43,905 bases of DNA from Stentor roeselii (GCA_006503475.1 RSEH01000334.1:1-43905); one strand, 5' to 3'; shown: positions 26,462-37,443, counted from the stretch's first letter. Made by a program: numbers and translations. The notes: a model not told the origin generated them from the sequence alone.

Positions 26462-29334
26462 TTATATTTTCGTAATGCAGAGATTGCAAGGACTTTTAGT
26501 GCAAAAGTTGCAACAGGGATGATTGCAGCTAGAACGATAAGTATTTGAATTGTTTTTTTTGCAGATGATGCAGGTGCAATAAGGACACACTTTGTATTTT
26601 GTTTTGCATTCAGAGCATATTGAATGGTTTTGATGAGACTGAAAATTTTTGTTTTGCTTTTTGCACATGATGCAGCTGCATAATCGACATTCCACTTCTG
26701 TGCAGGACTTACATACTGGGTGGAGACTTGATTTGCATTTCTTCATTGTCTGATTATTGCAATATATGCATTTCTGAGTGAAGGTTTCACATGAATTGCA
26801 AAATTTTCCATCGTTTTTCATGCAATTTGTTGAACAGTATATATGTTCGCAATTAGTATATTGATTGCAATAACTTTGAATGATTGACAAGTTGAGCAAG
26901 GATCATCTATTGGCTTCTTTAACACTAATGCCACCTGTTCTTTCAATCGATTTATAATAAATTCAGATTTTTCATTGATCTCATATTTGTTGATCTGAAT
27001 CCTTAAATTTTTTATTGATGTATGAACTTCATTAAACCTTTTTAACATTTCTGATATTAAAAAAGAGCATTTACTTGTAAATTCTTTTTCAATTTCTGTA
27101 ATTTTAGATAAAAGTTCGGATTTCTTCCCTTCTTTTTCAAATAAGTACATGATTTTTTTCTCCTGAATAATTTCTTCTTGAGAAACCATTATTATCTCAC
27201 ATCCGAGTTCTTGGTGTGGCAACAAATGCTTGAGACACATAAATTGTGAGGGCTTGCAATTGCTGCATTTTCCGTAAGCTTTTAACGAACAAATATCAAA
27301 TTGGCAATTCGAATTTATACTTTCAGAATTATTTTTCTTTAGTTTAAGTGTGGTAGGGTGATTATCAGCACATGATATACAAGGACCTGCATTAAAACAA
27401 TTATTACAAAGTTTATGACGATAGCCTGGGCAATATTGTAAAATCAGAATAGACTTACAGTGATCACATTGTTCACAATTACAGATCTCTGTAGTGCTAC
27501 ATTTTTGGCAGTATAAATGAGGTGTATCACAACGACTTTTGATTTTATTATCGTATTTTCCGCACTTTGAGCAAGTATAGTTCTTGATTTTTCCAGTGCA
27601 GACCAAGCACGTGTCTCCCATGATTGATATATAAGTTTTATAACAATTAAGGTTATAACATTCAACACAAAATATATTGTGATCGCAGGTATTATTTGCT
27701 ATTTTAGGTAGTTTTTTGCAGCAAAGACATAAATCTGAGCAATTTTTGCAGATTTTTAAAATATTTGATGGATAATCAGGTCGCTTACATTGACTACAAG
27801 TCGAACATTGCTTGCAGGCTATTCCATTATTCATCTTGCAATTTTCTGAACAAAATTTATGCTCACAATTAATATATTTCTGGCAATTAAACATAAATTG
27901 GGAACAAGTCGAGCAAGCATCAGTGCATTCTTTGCATATTGTATCATTATTATAAATGCAATTGCTGCATATTGAATGCTTTTGACAGTCTAATTGATAT
28001 AAATTATAATATTTTTGTCCACATTTATAACATTCTTTTAAGCATTCATGACAAATATGATTAGTTTCCAAACACTTTTTACATCGTTGATGAATATTAC
28101 ACTGAAGTTTCAGATAACAATTATTGCAATATATATGATAATTTTCACACTTTCTGAATTCGTACGAATATTGATTACACCCTGAGCATAATTCTACGCA
28201 ATTTTCACAGCCTTTCTGCTGAATGCAACCTCCACATCCTCGATGATCTTTTGGGCATCCATATTCTTTATTGAAGCACTCATTTTTTTCGCAAGTAATG
28301 TGTCCTTGAATGCATATTCTCTTCCAATAACCTTCTTGTCTACATTCAATGCATGATTTTGAGCACTTGTTACATCTTTGATTTTCACAATTTCCGCATT
28401 TATAGTGCTCATTATATTCACAGTCAAATTTAAGGGATTTAATAGTTTCATTGCCACAGTTTACACAATATGCTCGATTTCTATAATATTCAGCACATGG
28501 CTCGCAAGGACCTGCACTCAAACAATTATTACAAAGTTTATGACGATTATCTTGGCAAGAATATAATGAAAGAATAGACGTAAAATTATCGCATTGTTCA
28601 CAATAACACATCTCTGTAGTGCTACATTTTTGGCAGTATAAATGAGGGGTACTACAACGACTTTTGATTTTATTATCGTATTTTCCGCATTTAGAGCAAG
28701 TATAGTTCTTAATTTTTCCAGTGCAGATCAAACAGCCGTCTCCCATGATCGATCCGTAATTTTGAAAACAATTAAAACAAAATATATGATTTTGGCATTT
28801 TCGTAACCGATACATCCCTTCAACTTTGCAAATATCACAAGTCTTTAAACATAACTTGCACTGATTAGCCACACAATAACTACAAGAAGGATGTTTACAA
28901 TCATTATGAATTGAATCAACTTGATACTTTTTGCAGTTTATGCATGTGCAGAATGGACAAATACCATTTTTATTATAGCATTCCCCGCAAATAGAGTGAT
29001 TTTGATGAGTTGCCATATTAGCTTTTTTCTGATTGCACATTCCACAGTAGCACATTTTACAATCTTTATCTCGGCAGTCCAGGCACAAGGGATGAATTTT
29101 CGATTCACATTTTTTTGAGGTCCAATTGATATGACAAGTACTGCATTGAGCAGCTCTTTTATCCTGCATTAAGAATTCAATTTTGATGTCGAGAGAGCAT
29201 GTGAGACATCTCAATGAATTTTCAACGATCTTTTGAGCACAATCATAGCATACTTTATGATACCTAGCCTTGTTAACGAAATAGTAAAAGTTGGCCTTTC
29301 CACAGACTAAACAACTTTGCTTACAATTCACCAT
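26462..29334 (-). pseudogene. Cys-rich multi-RING/B-box protein, frameshifted near the 3' end
   Basis: The first frame gives ~820 residues of tandem Cys/His knuckles. An internal B-box-like finger plus coil lies near 675-800 (CSLKAYGKCSNCKP..CLKHLLPHQELGC). Just after CSTCQSFK the frame is lost, and an overlapping frame carries on the array (SYCNQYTNCEHIYC...) for ~135 residues. Adding one A to the AAA at 26875-26877 would join them, matching the internal sister unit CSTCSQFMFNCQKYINCEH column for column. No 15-nt intron fits. The protein is internally duplicated: the block from CLVCTGKIKNYTCSKCGKY occurs twice, and the tail repeats the head (CGMCNQKK..HQNHSIC versus CIMCKKQN..HQNHSIC). A zinc-binding, possibly ubiquitin-ligase-like protein is inferred. 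Confidence 0.7.
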
Positions 29335-29648
29335 AATAATTACAAGTGTCTATATTTTAATTATTATATAGGATCAAATAAAAATTTTCTTATATTTTTA
29401 GTTTCTAGTTAACTTAATTACAGAGCTTCTCTTATTTTCATGCTAAAGAAAATACAAACCATTCTGAATAAGTTATCAGAAATTTTAAAGCATTTTTCAG
29501 ATATCAATCAAGAAGAGAATTTTATATAATTTGATAATTTAAAGATTTAGGACTAATAAGTAAAACACCCAGTCCAAATCTAATAATGCTACTCTCATTC
29601 AATATTCATATTAATAAGCTTGTATTGAATGCTTAGACTAAGTTAGAT

Positions 29649-30053
29649 CTAATAATTTTCCTTAATAATCCAAGAAGAAGTGCTTTCGAACCCAAGATCA
29701 TCTTCAAAGCTTTTATTTTGAATAGTATTTAGTAAGAGATGCTTTATTGAGTGAAATTCTTATGCAGATCGATCTTGTTCACTGCGATAGACTATCAACT
29801 TAGTTATTAGGAGATCAGTTTCTCTAGATTGAATCAAACAGCCAGTGATTAGAGAATTTTCAGTTATTTCAGTTAACTCTTCATCAGAAATCTGATGAGC
29901 TAGGCTGTCGATTATTTAAATTTCTCTGTAGTTTTTTTTCCTCAATAGTTGTCTCTCTATCATAATGAATCGGCTGCTTAGAATATAGATTGAATGAAGT
30001 ATCATTGAATCTTTCTCTTCCTCAGTCAATATTTCTTTGATTTGATTAAAAAT
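29649..30053 (-). pseudogene. Decayed gene fragment, unknown family
   Basis: One minus-strand frame runs 135 codons with only two internal stops (TAA at 29916-29918 and 29760-29762), giving clean runs of 45, 51 and 36 codons before a TAG; about eleven stops would be expected by chance. Codon position 1 is rich in G (GAA, GAG, GAT), as in real genes, and the product is acidic and helical (ILTEEEKDSMILHSIYIL; ISDEELTEITENSL). Both stops fall where Gln fits. The frame stays protein-like for ~50 codons upstream with two further stops. The family is not recognised. Confidence 0.5.
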
Positions 30054-30224
30054 TTTAGATATCGTTGATAAAAGATTGATTATTTAAGCTTTCAAGTTGA
30101 TAAATGAGGTACAATTCAAAAGTGAATCTGAATTATCAACATAGAATACAAATATTTAAAAGAATTTATAAAGATTATCAATATCTATATATAATATACT
30201 TTTTCGGTTACTATTCAATTAAGT

Positions 30225-30354
30225 TCAACTACACAATTATTATAAGCCATTATAAATTATTTTTAACATTGGTATGAGGAAAAGTGATTTCAACTACACA
30301 ATTATTATAAGCCATTATAAATTATTTTTAACATTGGTATGAGGAAAAGTGATT
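30225..30354. repeat. 65-bp perfect tandem duplication
   Basis: Two adjacent identical 65-nt units (30225-30289 and 30290-30354), beginning TCAACTACACAATTATTATA. As 65 is not divisible by three, it would break any reading frame crossing it. Confidence 0.93.
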
Positions 30355-30512
30355 TTACTATAAAATAAACACTAATTTTTAGGGTATTTCTTTAAGTTAA
30401 TGAATGGTAAAAGAAGATCAAATAATTTTTTTTAATTTTAAATCAGCCATATAAGATTAGAACTATAATATAAAAGGGTTTATAAAAAAGATAGTAAAAT
30501 TTAACTTTTTAA

Positions 30513-32126
30513 CTAACTACTATTTCCTAAACAATAATGGCCATCTTCGTATAATGATTTACAAACAGAACAAATTCTTATTGCACAGCAATTCAAATCG
30601 ATTGTTTCATCATTTTTCGTATAAGGAATCTTTTTCGTTGGGTGCTTAGGACAATTATAATAATGAGGGCAAAGATTACAACTATTTGTGCTATTTGCAT
30701 ACCCTGAATCCCAACAATCTTTACATATTTTGTGCTTACAATTAAGTTGTTTAATATACCCAATATTTTCCTCCAAACAAACACTACATAATTTTTCGCA
30801 TTTGCATATTTGATCACTATCATTAGAAAATCCTGGCAAATATTTCTTACATATTAAGCAAATATTTGTATTTTCTTTTAATTTGTGAAAATTGACGCTC
30901 TTATAATTCATACACATGCAACAGTATTGATATTCTGATAATTCACTGATATTTTTAATTTGATTGCATTTTTTACAATTTAAAAATTGATTATTCATGT
31001 TCATCATACATCTATTACAGTAATTTTGATTATTTGAGAATTCTGATATAATTTTCCATACTTTACATGATTCACAGAATTTATTGTCTAAACTTCTGGA
31101 AAGAGTTGTAAATTCTTTATATCTGCACTGTTGACAATTTCCATTAATTATTTCTAATGTCTTGAAATTTTTCTTGCAAGATATGCAAACTATCTGAGAT
31201 GAACAGTTCTGACAGTACCCGTCAGTGAGTTGAATAAAATAAAACAGATTCTTGCAATTTGAACAACAAGAAATTGTCAGGCATGACTCACAATATCCAT
31301 CTTTAAACTCGGTTACATTTTTTTCTTTGTGGCAGCCTAAACAAGGAACTATTGGTGAACAGATTTCACATTTTCCGTTTTTTAAATCAAATCTTTTATA
31401 TAGCTTTGAACAGGAATTACAATTTTCTAAAGAAAGACATTTTTTACAATAACCATCTTCTAATGTTGAGTATTTTACTTTGGTTTCGCAATTTTTACAT
31501 TTCAAATATTTGCAATTTTCACAGTGAGTATCGTCGTTATTCTGTATGGGAAACACATCGTTGCATTTTTTACACTTTTTAAGCTGGAGACATTCAAGAC
31601 AATTGATGGATTCATACCCTAAAGGTAATTTTAAATCAACGTCTACCAAATTATCATTAATTTTGCACTTTTTACATTTTTTGCTACAATTTTTGCAATC
31701 ACAAATACTGAAAGAATTGAATATCTTATAGTATTTATGAAAAGCAGAAATTTCTTCCAATTGGTTTATAATCAAATCATGTTCCTCATTCGATTCACTG
31801 TTATAAACCTCATTCATTTGGTTTTTGATAATACTGTGAACTTCATTAAAATGTTTTACTATTTCAGATATCAAAAGAGAACTTTTCATTGTAAAGTTAT
31901 TTTCAACTCCTTTGATTTTAGCTAGAAGTTCTTCTTTTTTCGATTTTTTTTCAAGGTACTTCTGAAGTTTGATTTTTTCAAGGATTTCGGCATGTGGCAT
32001 AATGATTATTTCGCATTGAAGCATTTCGTGATCATGTAAATGTGTGAGACATAAGTACTTTGCAGGTTTACACGTGTTGCATATGCCATAAGCTTTAGAG
32101 GAGCATAAGCATGATTGACAACTCAT
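30513..32126 (-). CDS. B-box / CxxC-knuckle / RING protein
   Basis: 537 residues. B-box-like finger at 1-40 (CQSCLCSSKAYGICNTCKP...CLTHLHDHEMLQC), then a helical coil (about 45-135) with the family motif LLISEIVKHFNEVHSIIKN. Residues 145-410 are short zinc-knuckle repeats of about 23 residues, CxxC-x8-10-[FL]x[DN]Gx-CxxC (e.g. CGxxx..LEDGYCKKC, FKDGYCESC, LTDGYCQNC). A good RING (C3HC4 spacing) follows near 450-490: CSVCLEEN...NCKHKICKDCW...CNLC. The layout is TRIM-like in order (B-box, coil, RING last rather than first) and suggests a ubiquitin ligase; this is inference. The start is set by the shared leader TATAAATATG. Confidence 0.8.
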   Translation of the reverse strand: MSCQSCLCSSKAYGICNTCKPAKYLCLTHLHDHEMLQCEIIIMPHAEILEKIKLQKYLEKKSKKEELLAKIKGVENNFTMKSSLLISEIVKHFNEVHSIIKNQMNEVYNSESNEEHDLIINQLEEISAFHKYYKIFNSFSICDCKNCSKKCKKCKINDNLVDVDLKLPLGYESINCLECLQLKKCKKCNDVFPIQNNDDTHCENCKYLKCKNCETKVKYSTLEDGYCKKCLSLENCNSCSKLYKRFDLKNGKCEICSPIVPCLGCHKEKNVTEFKDGYCESCLTISCCSNCKNLFYFIQLTDGYCQNCSSQIVCISCKKNFKTLEIINGNCQQCRYKEFTTLSRSLDNKFCESCKVWKIISEFSNNQNYCNRCMMNMNNQFLNCKKCNQIKNISELSEYQYCCMCMNYKSVNFHKLKENTNICLICKKYLPGFSNDSDQICKCEKLCSVCLEENIGYIKQLNCKHKICKDCWDSGYANSTNSCNLCPHYYNCPKHPTKKIPYTKNDETIDLNCCAIRICSVCKSLYEDGHYCLGNSS

Positions 32127-32312
32127 ATTTATAGATTTACTTTGAGTATATCATTTGATTTAAAACTTTTTTAAGGAATTTTGAAATTTTATGATTGAAT
32201 AGAAAAGAATGAATATAGTTCATAAATCATTCATATCAGAATGAGATGATAAATACTTAGGAAGTGGTATGGCCTATCTTATAAAACAGCTTTGAATACT
32301 GACATATTGTAT

Positions 32313-32328
32313 AAAATATAGACACTTA
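32313..32328 (+). promoter_or_regulatory. Shared upstream element, copy 1
   Basis: AAAATATAGACACTTA lies 187 nt upstream of the 32126 start codon. The identical 16-mer lies 188 nt upstream of the 41247 start, while surrounding sequence is not alike. A conserved promoter or enhancer element of the B-box family is a reasonable guess. Confidence 0.45.
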
Positions 32329-33040
32329 AGTTAATTATTTGAAGAACTATGGAAATTGGTATAAGATCATTAGTGAATATTTTTAGATTATCATTTCGAG
32401 ATTAATATAAAACTTTATTTTTATCAATTTTTCGATTAATTAAGTATCATCTGATTCTTTTTAGTATATTAGTATCAATCATCGTTCTAAGGAGTATTTT
32501 TACACTTCAATCGTTTTCTTATATTATTTTTAGTGATACAACGAACTAGACTTATTATAATTAATCCTTGAAAATACAAAGATTCACTCATAATACTTCC
32601 TTTTGTCTATGAATTTAATTTCAAGAATTAGTTCTATATAAGATAAGTTATTCAAATATATGGAAAAGATTGCAATATCTAAGATTTTATGGAAATTTAT
32701 TGTTACCTCAACCCCTAGAGTAAGTTTAATAATCACATTCTTTAGTAAAAAAATCTCTAATTATTTAAATCCAGAGATACTCGAAAGCTTTAACAGTAAT
32801 CAAAACAAATTTTATTATAAAAAGAGATTAATTTTCAAAATTATGATAAAACTGAATTTCTTCTAAAATAACAACCTCAACAAATACTCAAATATAATAA
32901 TATTTCTATATAATCCTATATCTTTCATTTCTACTAAAAATTAAGTAGTCAAATTGATCCCAAATTTCATTCTAAATAAAATCTGTTAATATTTAAACAA
33001 CAAAAAATGTAATATATTTTAACCTTATAAAATTCTCTAA

Positions 33041-33573
33041 AATCTAAAAGTTCTATTCGTTCCGACAATAACTATTTTCAGTCCACTCGAAACTTCCGAT
33101 TTCTTTCACTCCTCATCAACAAATCAATCGAAAGAGCCTTTCTATTCTAGTTCCTTAAACAAAAGTTTGACCTCATCATTTCATTCTGAATTTAAAACAT
33201 CAAGAAATGATCAAAACAATTAAAAAGGTCTAATGTATTACAAAACCAAAAAAAATTCGCTTAAGAAATAGAAAGACTTGAAGGAAATTTGAAAAATGTT
33301 GAAGAATCTAAACATGGCTAAATCAGCCTGATTTTACTTGATAAAGAAATCATTAATTTTCACAGGTGTGTAAAAACTTGAGGGAAAATGAAAAGAATGC
33401 TCTCAAGTAGGTTAACTTAAATCTAAAGACCAGCTTTGAAGAGAAAATTCCTTAAAATATTAATAAAATTAAACTAAATTGAAACAATAAAGTGGAAAAT
33501 ATATATTCAAGAAGCTGAGCTACTTAGAAACACTGAAGATTTAAGGGTAACTATAAATAACAAAGAAATTAAT
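33041..33573 (+). pseudogene. Frameshifted relic of a Ser-rich/coiled-coil gene
   Basis: A clean 60-codon frame (33041-33223), Ser-rich (SKEPFYSSSLNKSLTSSF), ends at TAA. Shortly after, another frame shows coil-like pieces (EIERLEGNLKNVEESKHG; IQEAELLRNTEDLRV) broken by several stops. No start or intron pattern makes it continuous. A dead gene is the simplest reading; the family is unknown. Confidence 0.35.
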
Positions 33574-33658
33574 TAGGAAATAAAGGTGATCTTTATTATT
33601 TACATTTAGATTTGCATTAGAAGTTTTGAAGAATGAATTATCTAACTATCTGATTAAT

Positions 33659-34549
33659 CTAACTGCTTGAAGAAGAACTTGATATTTTTTTTGATCCTAT
33701 TTTTATTTCCAATCCAGAATTTATCTGGACTCTCGGAGGTTCAATTTTTGCTTTAATTTTAGGTGTAATGACTTTTTTTTTTCCCGAACTACTGCTTGAA
33801 GAAGAACTTGATATTTTTTTTGATCCTATTTTCAATCCAGAATTTATCTGGACTCTCGGAGGTTCAATTTTAACTTTAGGTATACTAATTTTTGGTATTT
33901 TCGGACTACTGCTTGAAGAAGAACTAGAATTTTTTTTTCCTCCTATATTCACTCCAGAATGGACTCTCGAAACTTCAACTTTTGCTTTAATTTTAGGTGC
34001 TTGAATTTTGGCTTTTTCCGAATCACTGCTTGAAGATGAATCTGAATATAATTTTTTACTGATATTAGCAACTACACTAGTAGTATTTTCATGTACTTTA
34101 GCTGATTGAGACCTTGTTATTTCATTTCTTTCACAACAACTTGTACATAAAATAGAACTCATAGTTAAGACTTGATCCCGGATCAAGTTTATAATCGTAG
34201 CCCTATCCTCTTTAAAATCGTTTCTCAATACTTTTTCTCTCTGACTCCTTATAAACAAGTTTATTTCTTTAAACTTTTCCTCAATTAGAGAGATCATGTA
34301 ACCGCTCTGCTTACAAATATAATTTTCATACTCATTAACTTGATATAAAAATTCAGTATTAAGTTTATTCCTTTCAAGTAATTCTTGCTTTTTCATCATT
34401 CGATCTAATTTTCTAGAATTTATTGTCTTTACTTTGCATCCGTAGTTTTCGTGCACACCTAAATGCGAAAGACATAAAAAATTGAATACTTGGCAGGTTT
34501 TACATTTTCCACGGGCTTGCATGTTGCAACCTTGTGTTTGGCAGTTCAT
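33659..34549 (-). CDS. B-box protein with Ser-run repeat tail
   Basis: 296 residues. It opens with the family B-box-like finger (CNMQARGKCKTCQV...CLSHLGVHENYGC) and coil (SGYMISLIEEKFKEINLFIRSQ), but then has no RING or knuckle array. Instead, after CTSCCERNEITRSQ, the tail is a repeat of about 40 residues: a basic Pro/Val stretch (PKIKAKIEPPRVQINSGL), IGSKK, and a run of 7-9 Ser. It ends at TAG inside a Ser run, as if cut short by repeat contraction. The first ~150 residues link it to the cluster; the tail may be a phosphorylated or disordered linker. Confidence 0.75.
   Translation of the reverse strand: MNCQTQGCNMQARGKCKTCQVFNFLCLSHLGVHENYGCKVKTINSRKLDRMMKKQELLERNKLNTEFLYQVNEYENYICKQSGYMISLIEEKFKEINLFIRSQREKVLRNDFKEDRATIINLIRDQVLTMSSILCTSCCERNEITRSQSAKVHENTTSVVANISKKLYSDSSSSSDSEKAKIQAPKIKAKVEVSRVHSGVNIGGKKNSSSSSSSSPKIPKISIPKVKIEPPRVQINSGLKIGSKKISSSSSSSSSGKKKVITPKIKAKIEPPRVQINSGLEIKIGSKKISSSSSSS
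33661..34045 (-). repeat. ~120-bp imperfect tandem repeats in the Ser-rich tail
   Basis: Three units of about 117-127 bp plus a partial fourth, each beginning (plus strand) with ACTGCTTGAAGA and containing a pyrimidine/T-run and CCAGAATTTATCTGGACTCT or a shorter form of it. The two distal units are nearly identical. Confidence 0.85.
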
Positions 34550-35671
34550 ATTATAATCTTGAGTAATGTCTACAATTTATGGAAATATAAATGGAAAATT
34601 AAGTCTCGAAATATTTGATATTGACTTGAAAATAGTTTGTTATAAGAATGATAGATTATTTTTGTACTGTTTCTATAGTCGATATGGTAGTTGAAAGAAA
34701 TAGAAACATGCGAAGATCTATTTGATTATAAATATTTGATGTTTAAGTAGATAGTTTTTTAGGACTTATATTTAAATCTTGGATACTTTTCTTATTTAAT
34801 TAAGTTATCTTCTTTAATCCTATTAGAGAGGCTCAATATATAATCTTAAATGTTTCAATGATATATAAATGAATTCTTGAAAGTTTTTTTTGTATTTAAA
34901 GCATTTAGAATGTAAGTTTAAAATTATCAGGTATTTTTCAGCAAAATCAAAACATATATTTGGGGATGAACATATTCTTCATTCAAAAAATTCAAATAAT
35001 GCAAGTTTTAAAATCAATCAGCCTTCATACGCCCATGAAAATCTGCATCTTAAAGAAAATTAAATAAATAATACTTAGTTAATTACACCAGCAAAACATC
35101 TAATAGTTAAATCGGTACTATATTGATATCGATTAAATAAAGATAAGTGAAATATCCAACTTTTAAAATTTTTTTAATTATCCAGAATTTTATCCTCTCC
35201 TTTCCAATGCTACTAAGAAGATAATTAATCATTTGACAATAAACTTCATTTAAATTTATTCTTATCTCTTTAGCTTGATTCTTGATGGCTCAACCTAAAG
35301 TTCTGAGCCTCAATATAGTTTAAATATCGAGAGTATATTAATACCAAGTAGTTTAATAAATTTCTTGTAAAGTAAATATCTTAGGATGGTGATGATATCT
35401 TTTCAGGTTTACTGAAATATTAACTAGTTTCATTACTTGGCTGGCCAGCTTCAATACTTTTTTGATTGATATGAATTACATTTGGTTATGTATTACTTGA
35501 ATTAAACTTGGATAATTATAGTGATTATATCACTGAGTTTTATATATTATTTACTTTAAATGTAAGATCTTCAATTGGAAGGCCATGAAATAATTTTAAA
35601 GAATAGCATAATCTTTCTAAAAAACTTGTTCAAACTCTAAGAAGATATTATTCTGGATATTATTCTATTCA
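34550..35671. other. AT-rich spacer
   Basis: No gene is supported. A plus-strand frame from about 34880 to 35064 is free of stops for 60 codons but rich only in Ile/Lys/Gln, which is weak evidence. Nothing else is seen. Confidence 0.45.
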
Positions 35672-37120
35672 TTAAATCAAATACTTATTAAAATTATTGG
35701 GTTTACTTAACGAACAAATATGGCCCTGTTCGAAACCTTTCTTGCAAGAAACACATAAATAAGCTTCACAGCATTCTGCAAAAACATAAATACTTCCTTT
35801 AGCAAAATATATTTTCTTCAAAGGATGAGAAACGCAATTAAAGTACTGCTGATAGCATAGAGAACATTTAGAGTTATTTAAGTCCTTGCATTTAGCACAG
35901 AATATATGATTGCAAATGTATTTGTGAGGCTTTTCAGGAATCTCTTTTCGACATTTATCGCAGTAAATATTACAATTGCATTTTTCATCAGTATTGTTAA
36001 CATAACCACGATAAATCTTGTAACATTTTTCGCATTGTTTAGACATTTCTCCTTGGTCTCTTGATGAATAACATGAAATACACTCGGTTCTATTCGCAAA
36101 GTCGTTTTGAAGCTTATTCTTATTGCAGACTGAACATTGAAAGTATTGTTGTTGAGCGACTAATTTAGCATAACAATCGTTACAGTAGTTTTCATTTTTA
36201 GTAAACAAACTATGATGCTTATAAGTTTTACATTTTTGGCAGGCTATGTGATAACAATCTCTACAAAGTTGATTGTTGTCAAGTTCTGATTTTAAAAACA
36301 CTTTATTGCAGAGTTTACATAAATTTCGTTGATTACAGCAATTTTGACATGCAAAACCTGATTCAATTTGAATGCAGATTTGAGATTGATATCTTTTTCT
36401 ACAAAAAATGCACTCAATCAAAGTACTACAAGTTCTACAAAGTCCAGCTTGTAATTCTTTCGATTTCACAGAAGTTTTACAATAAGAACAAGATGAAGGG
36501 ACACATGCTTTGCAAAATTTTGAATTCTTAAAAAAATTATTATTATTCAAAACAATTTTGCAATCTAAACACATTTTCAAGTTCTGACAGATAAGACAAT
36601 AATCGTTTTTAAATTCATTAGGCAATTTAGCACCTTCATAAAAAATTTCTTTTTGATTATTGCACTTCTTGCAAAATTTAGAACAATTTTTGCATTCACT
36701 TTTCTTTATATATTCATTAAAAGTAGGCATCGTTTTAACCTTCTCTTTTATCTGGTTTATAATTGAATAGATTTCCTTATCCCAGTCATTTTTCGAAATT
36801 TCGACCTTTTTAGTTTTGATAAAACCATGAATTTCATTAAAACTCTTTAGAGCCTCTGATATAAACAAGCAACTTTTATTGATAAATTCGATTTCAATTT
36901 CATTGATAGCAGCTAAAATCGCATTTTTATTTTTACAGTTTTCAATTTCTTTACGTTTATTTATAATCTCAACAATTTCATTCAGAGGAATAGTCCTGAT
37001 TTCACATCCTTTACTTTCATGCTTTCCTAAATGCTTCAAGCATAAAAAGTTGGATTTTTCACAAGTGTTGCATTTTCCATGAGCTTTTAAAGTGCATCCT
37101 TTGGATTCTTCACAACTCAT
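35672..37120 (-). CDS. B-box / CxxC-knuckle / RING protein
   Basis: 482 residues from the Met at 37120, which follows the family leader TATAAATATG; an ATG four codons upstream is open but less likely. B-box-like finger (CTLKAHGKCNTCEKS...CLKHLGKHESKGC), coil with LFISEALKSFNEIHGFIK, then knuckle repeats (about 145-380) and a terminal RING CDKCRKEIPEKPHKYICNHIFCAKC...CSLC, followed by a Cys-containing tail ending after GHIC. Its 3' ~1 kb is a near copy of the 3' end of the 38119-41247 gene. A zinc-binding, possibly ligase function is inferred. Confidence 0.82.
   Translation of the reverse strand: MSCEESKGCTLKAHGKCNTCEKSNFLCLKHLGKHESKGCEIRTIPLNEIVEIINKRKEIENCKNKNAILAAINEIEIEFINKSCLFISEALKSFNEIHGFIKTKKVEISKNDWDKEIYSIINQIKEKVKTMPTFNEYIKKSECKNCSKFCKKCNNQKEIFYEGAKLPNEFKNDYCLICQNLKMCLDCKIVLNNNNFFKNSKFCKACVPSSCSYCKTSVKSKELQAGLCRTCSTLIECIFCRKRYQSQICIQIESGFACQNCCNQRNLCKLCNKVFLKSELDNNQLCRDCYHIACQKCKTYKHHSLFTKNENYCNDCYAKLVAQQQYFQCSVCNKNKLQNDFANRTECISCYSSRDQGEMSKQCEKCYKIYRGYVNNTDEKCNCNIYCDKCRKEIPEKPHKYICNHIFCAKCKDLNNSKCSLCYQQYFNCVSHPLKKIYFAKGSIYVFAECCEAYLCVSCKKGFEQGHICSLSKPNNFNKYLI
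35690..36690 (-). repeat. ~1-kb dispersed direct repeat, copy A
   Basis: Roughly 93% identical by eye to 38105-39095, same orientation, offset about 2.4 kb. It covers the knuckle and terminal RING part of both genes; similarity ends sharply where the 5' parts differ. Confidence 0.85.
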
Positions 37121-37443
37121 ATTTATAGACATATTGAATAATAGGGTTCTTATAGTTCTTTATTAGAAAGAGTTTTGCTTAGAGTGAAAAATTGCATGAT
37201 TGATTGCTGAAATTCTCAGAAGTGTGAGCGCTTATTTGGAATTGTTTAAATCATGTATGAATTCATAGAGTTTAATTGAGATGTAGGATAGGAATCCACA
37301 GTTGTATTTGAAATCGAACTGAAATGAAAAGAAGTGGAAAATAAGATATTTATCTGATGTTTGTCACTGAATATTACTTAAAATTGTTTAAAAATTTTCT
37401 TAAACACAAACTATTATCAAATAATTCAATTCAAAGCCTTTAA

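Larger units (their letters stand above)
29335..30512. other. AT-rich spacer with a gene relic and a 65-bp duplication
   Basis: It holds a coding-like relic (29649-30053) and a perfect tandem duplication (30225-30354), listed separately. A short element AAGTGTCTATATTTT sits at 29343-29357 beside the 29334 start. No intact gene. Confidence 0.6.
32127..33658. other. AT-rich spacer with upstream element and gene relic
   Basis: It contains the AAAATATAGACACTTA element at 32313-32328, shared with the 41.4-kb upstream region, and a probable coding relic at 33041-33573 (+). No intact gene. Confidence 0.55.

Noticed and set aside
29660-29720. GGTTCGAA-like box suggesting a tRNA
   Set aside because: The flanking bases do not form a T-arm stem and no acceptor or D-arm is found. 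No tRNA or rRNA was seen anywhere in the window.
32660-32866. 68-codon plus-strand ATG frame
   Set aside because: Composition is Ile/Lys/Phe-dominated with no pattern, as expected of AT-rich noise.
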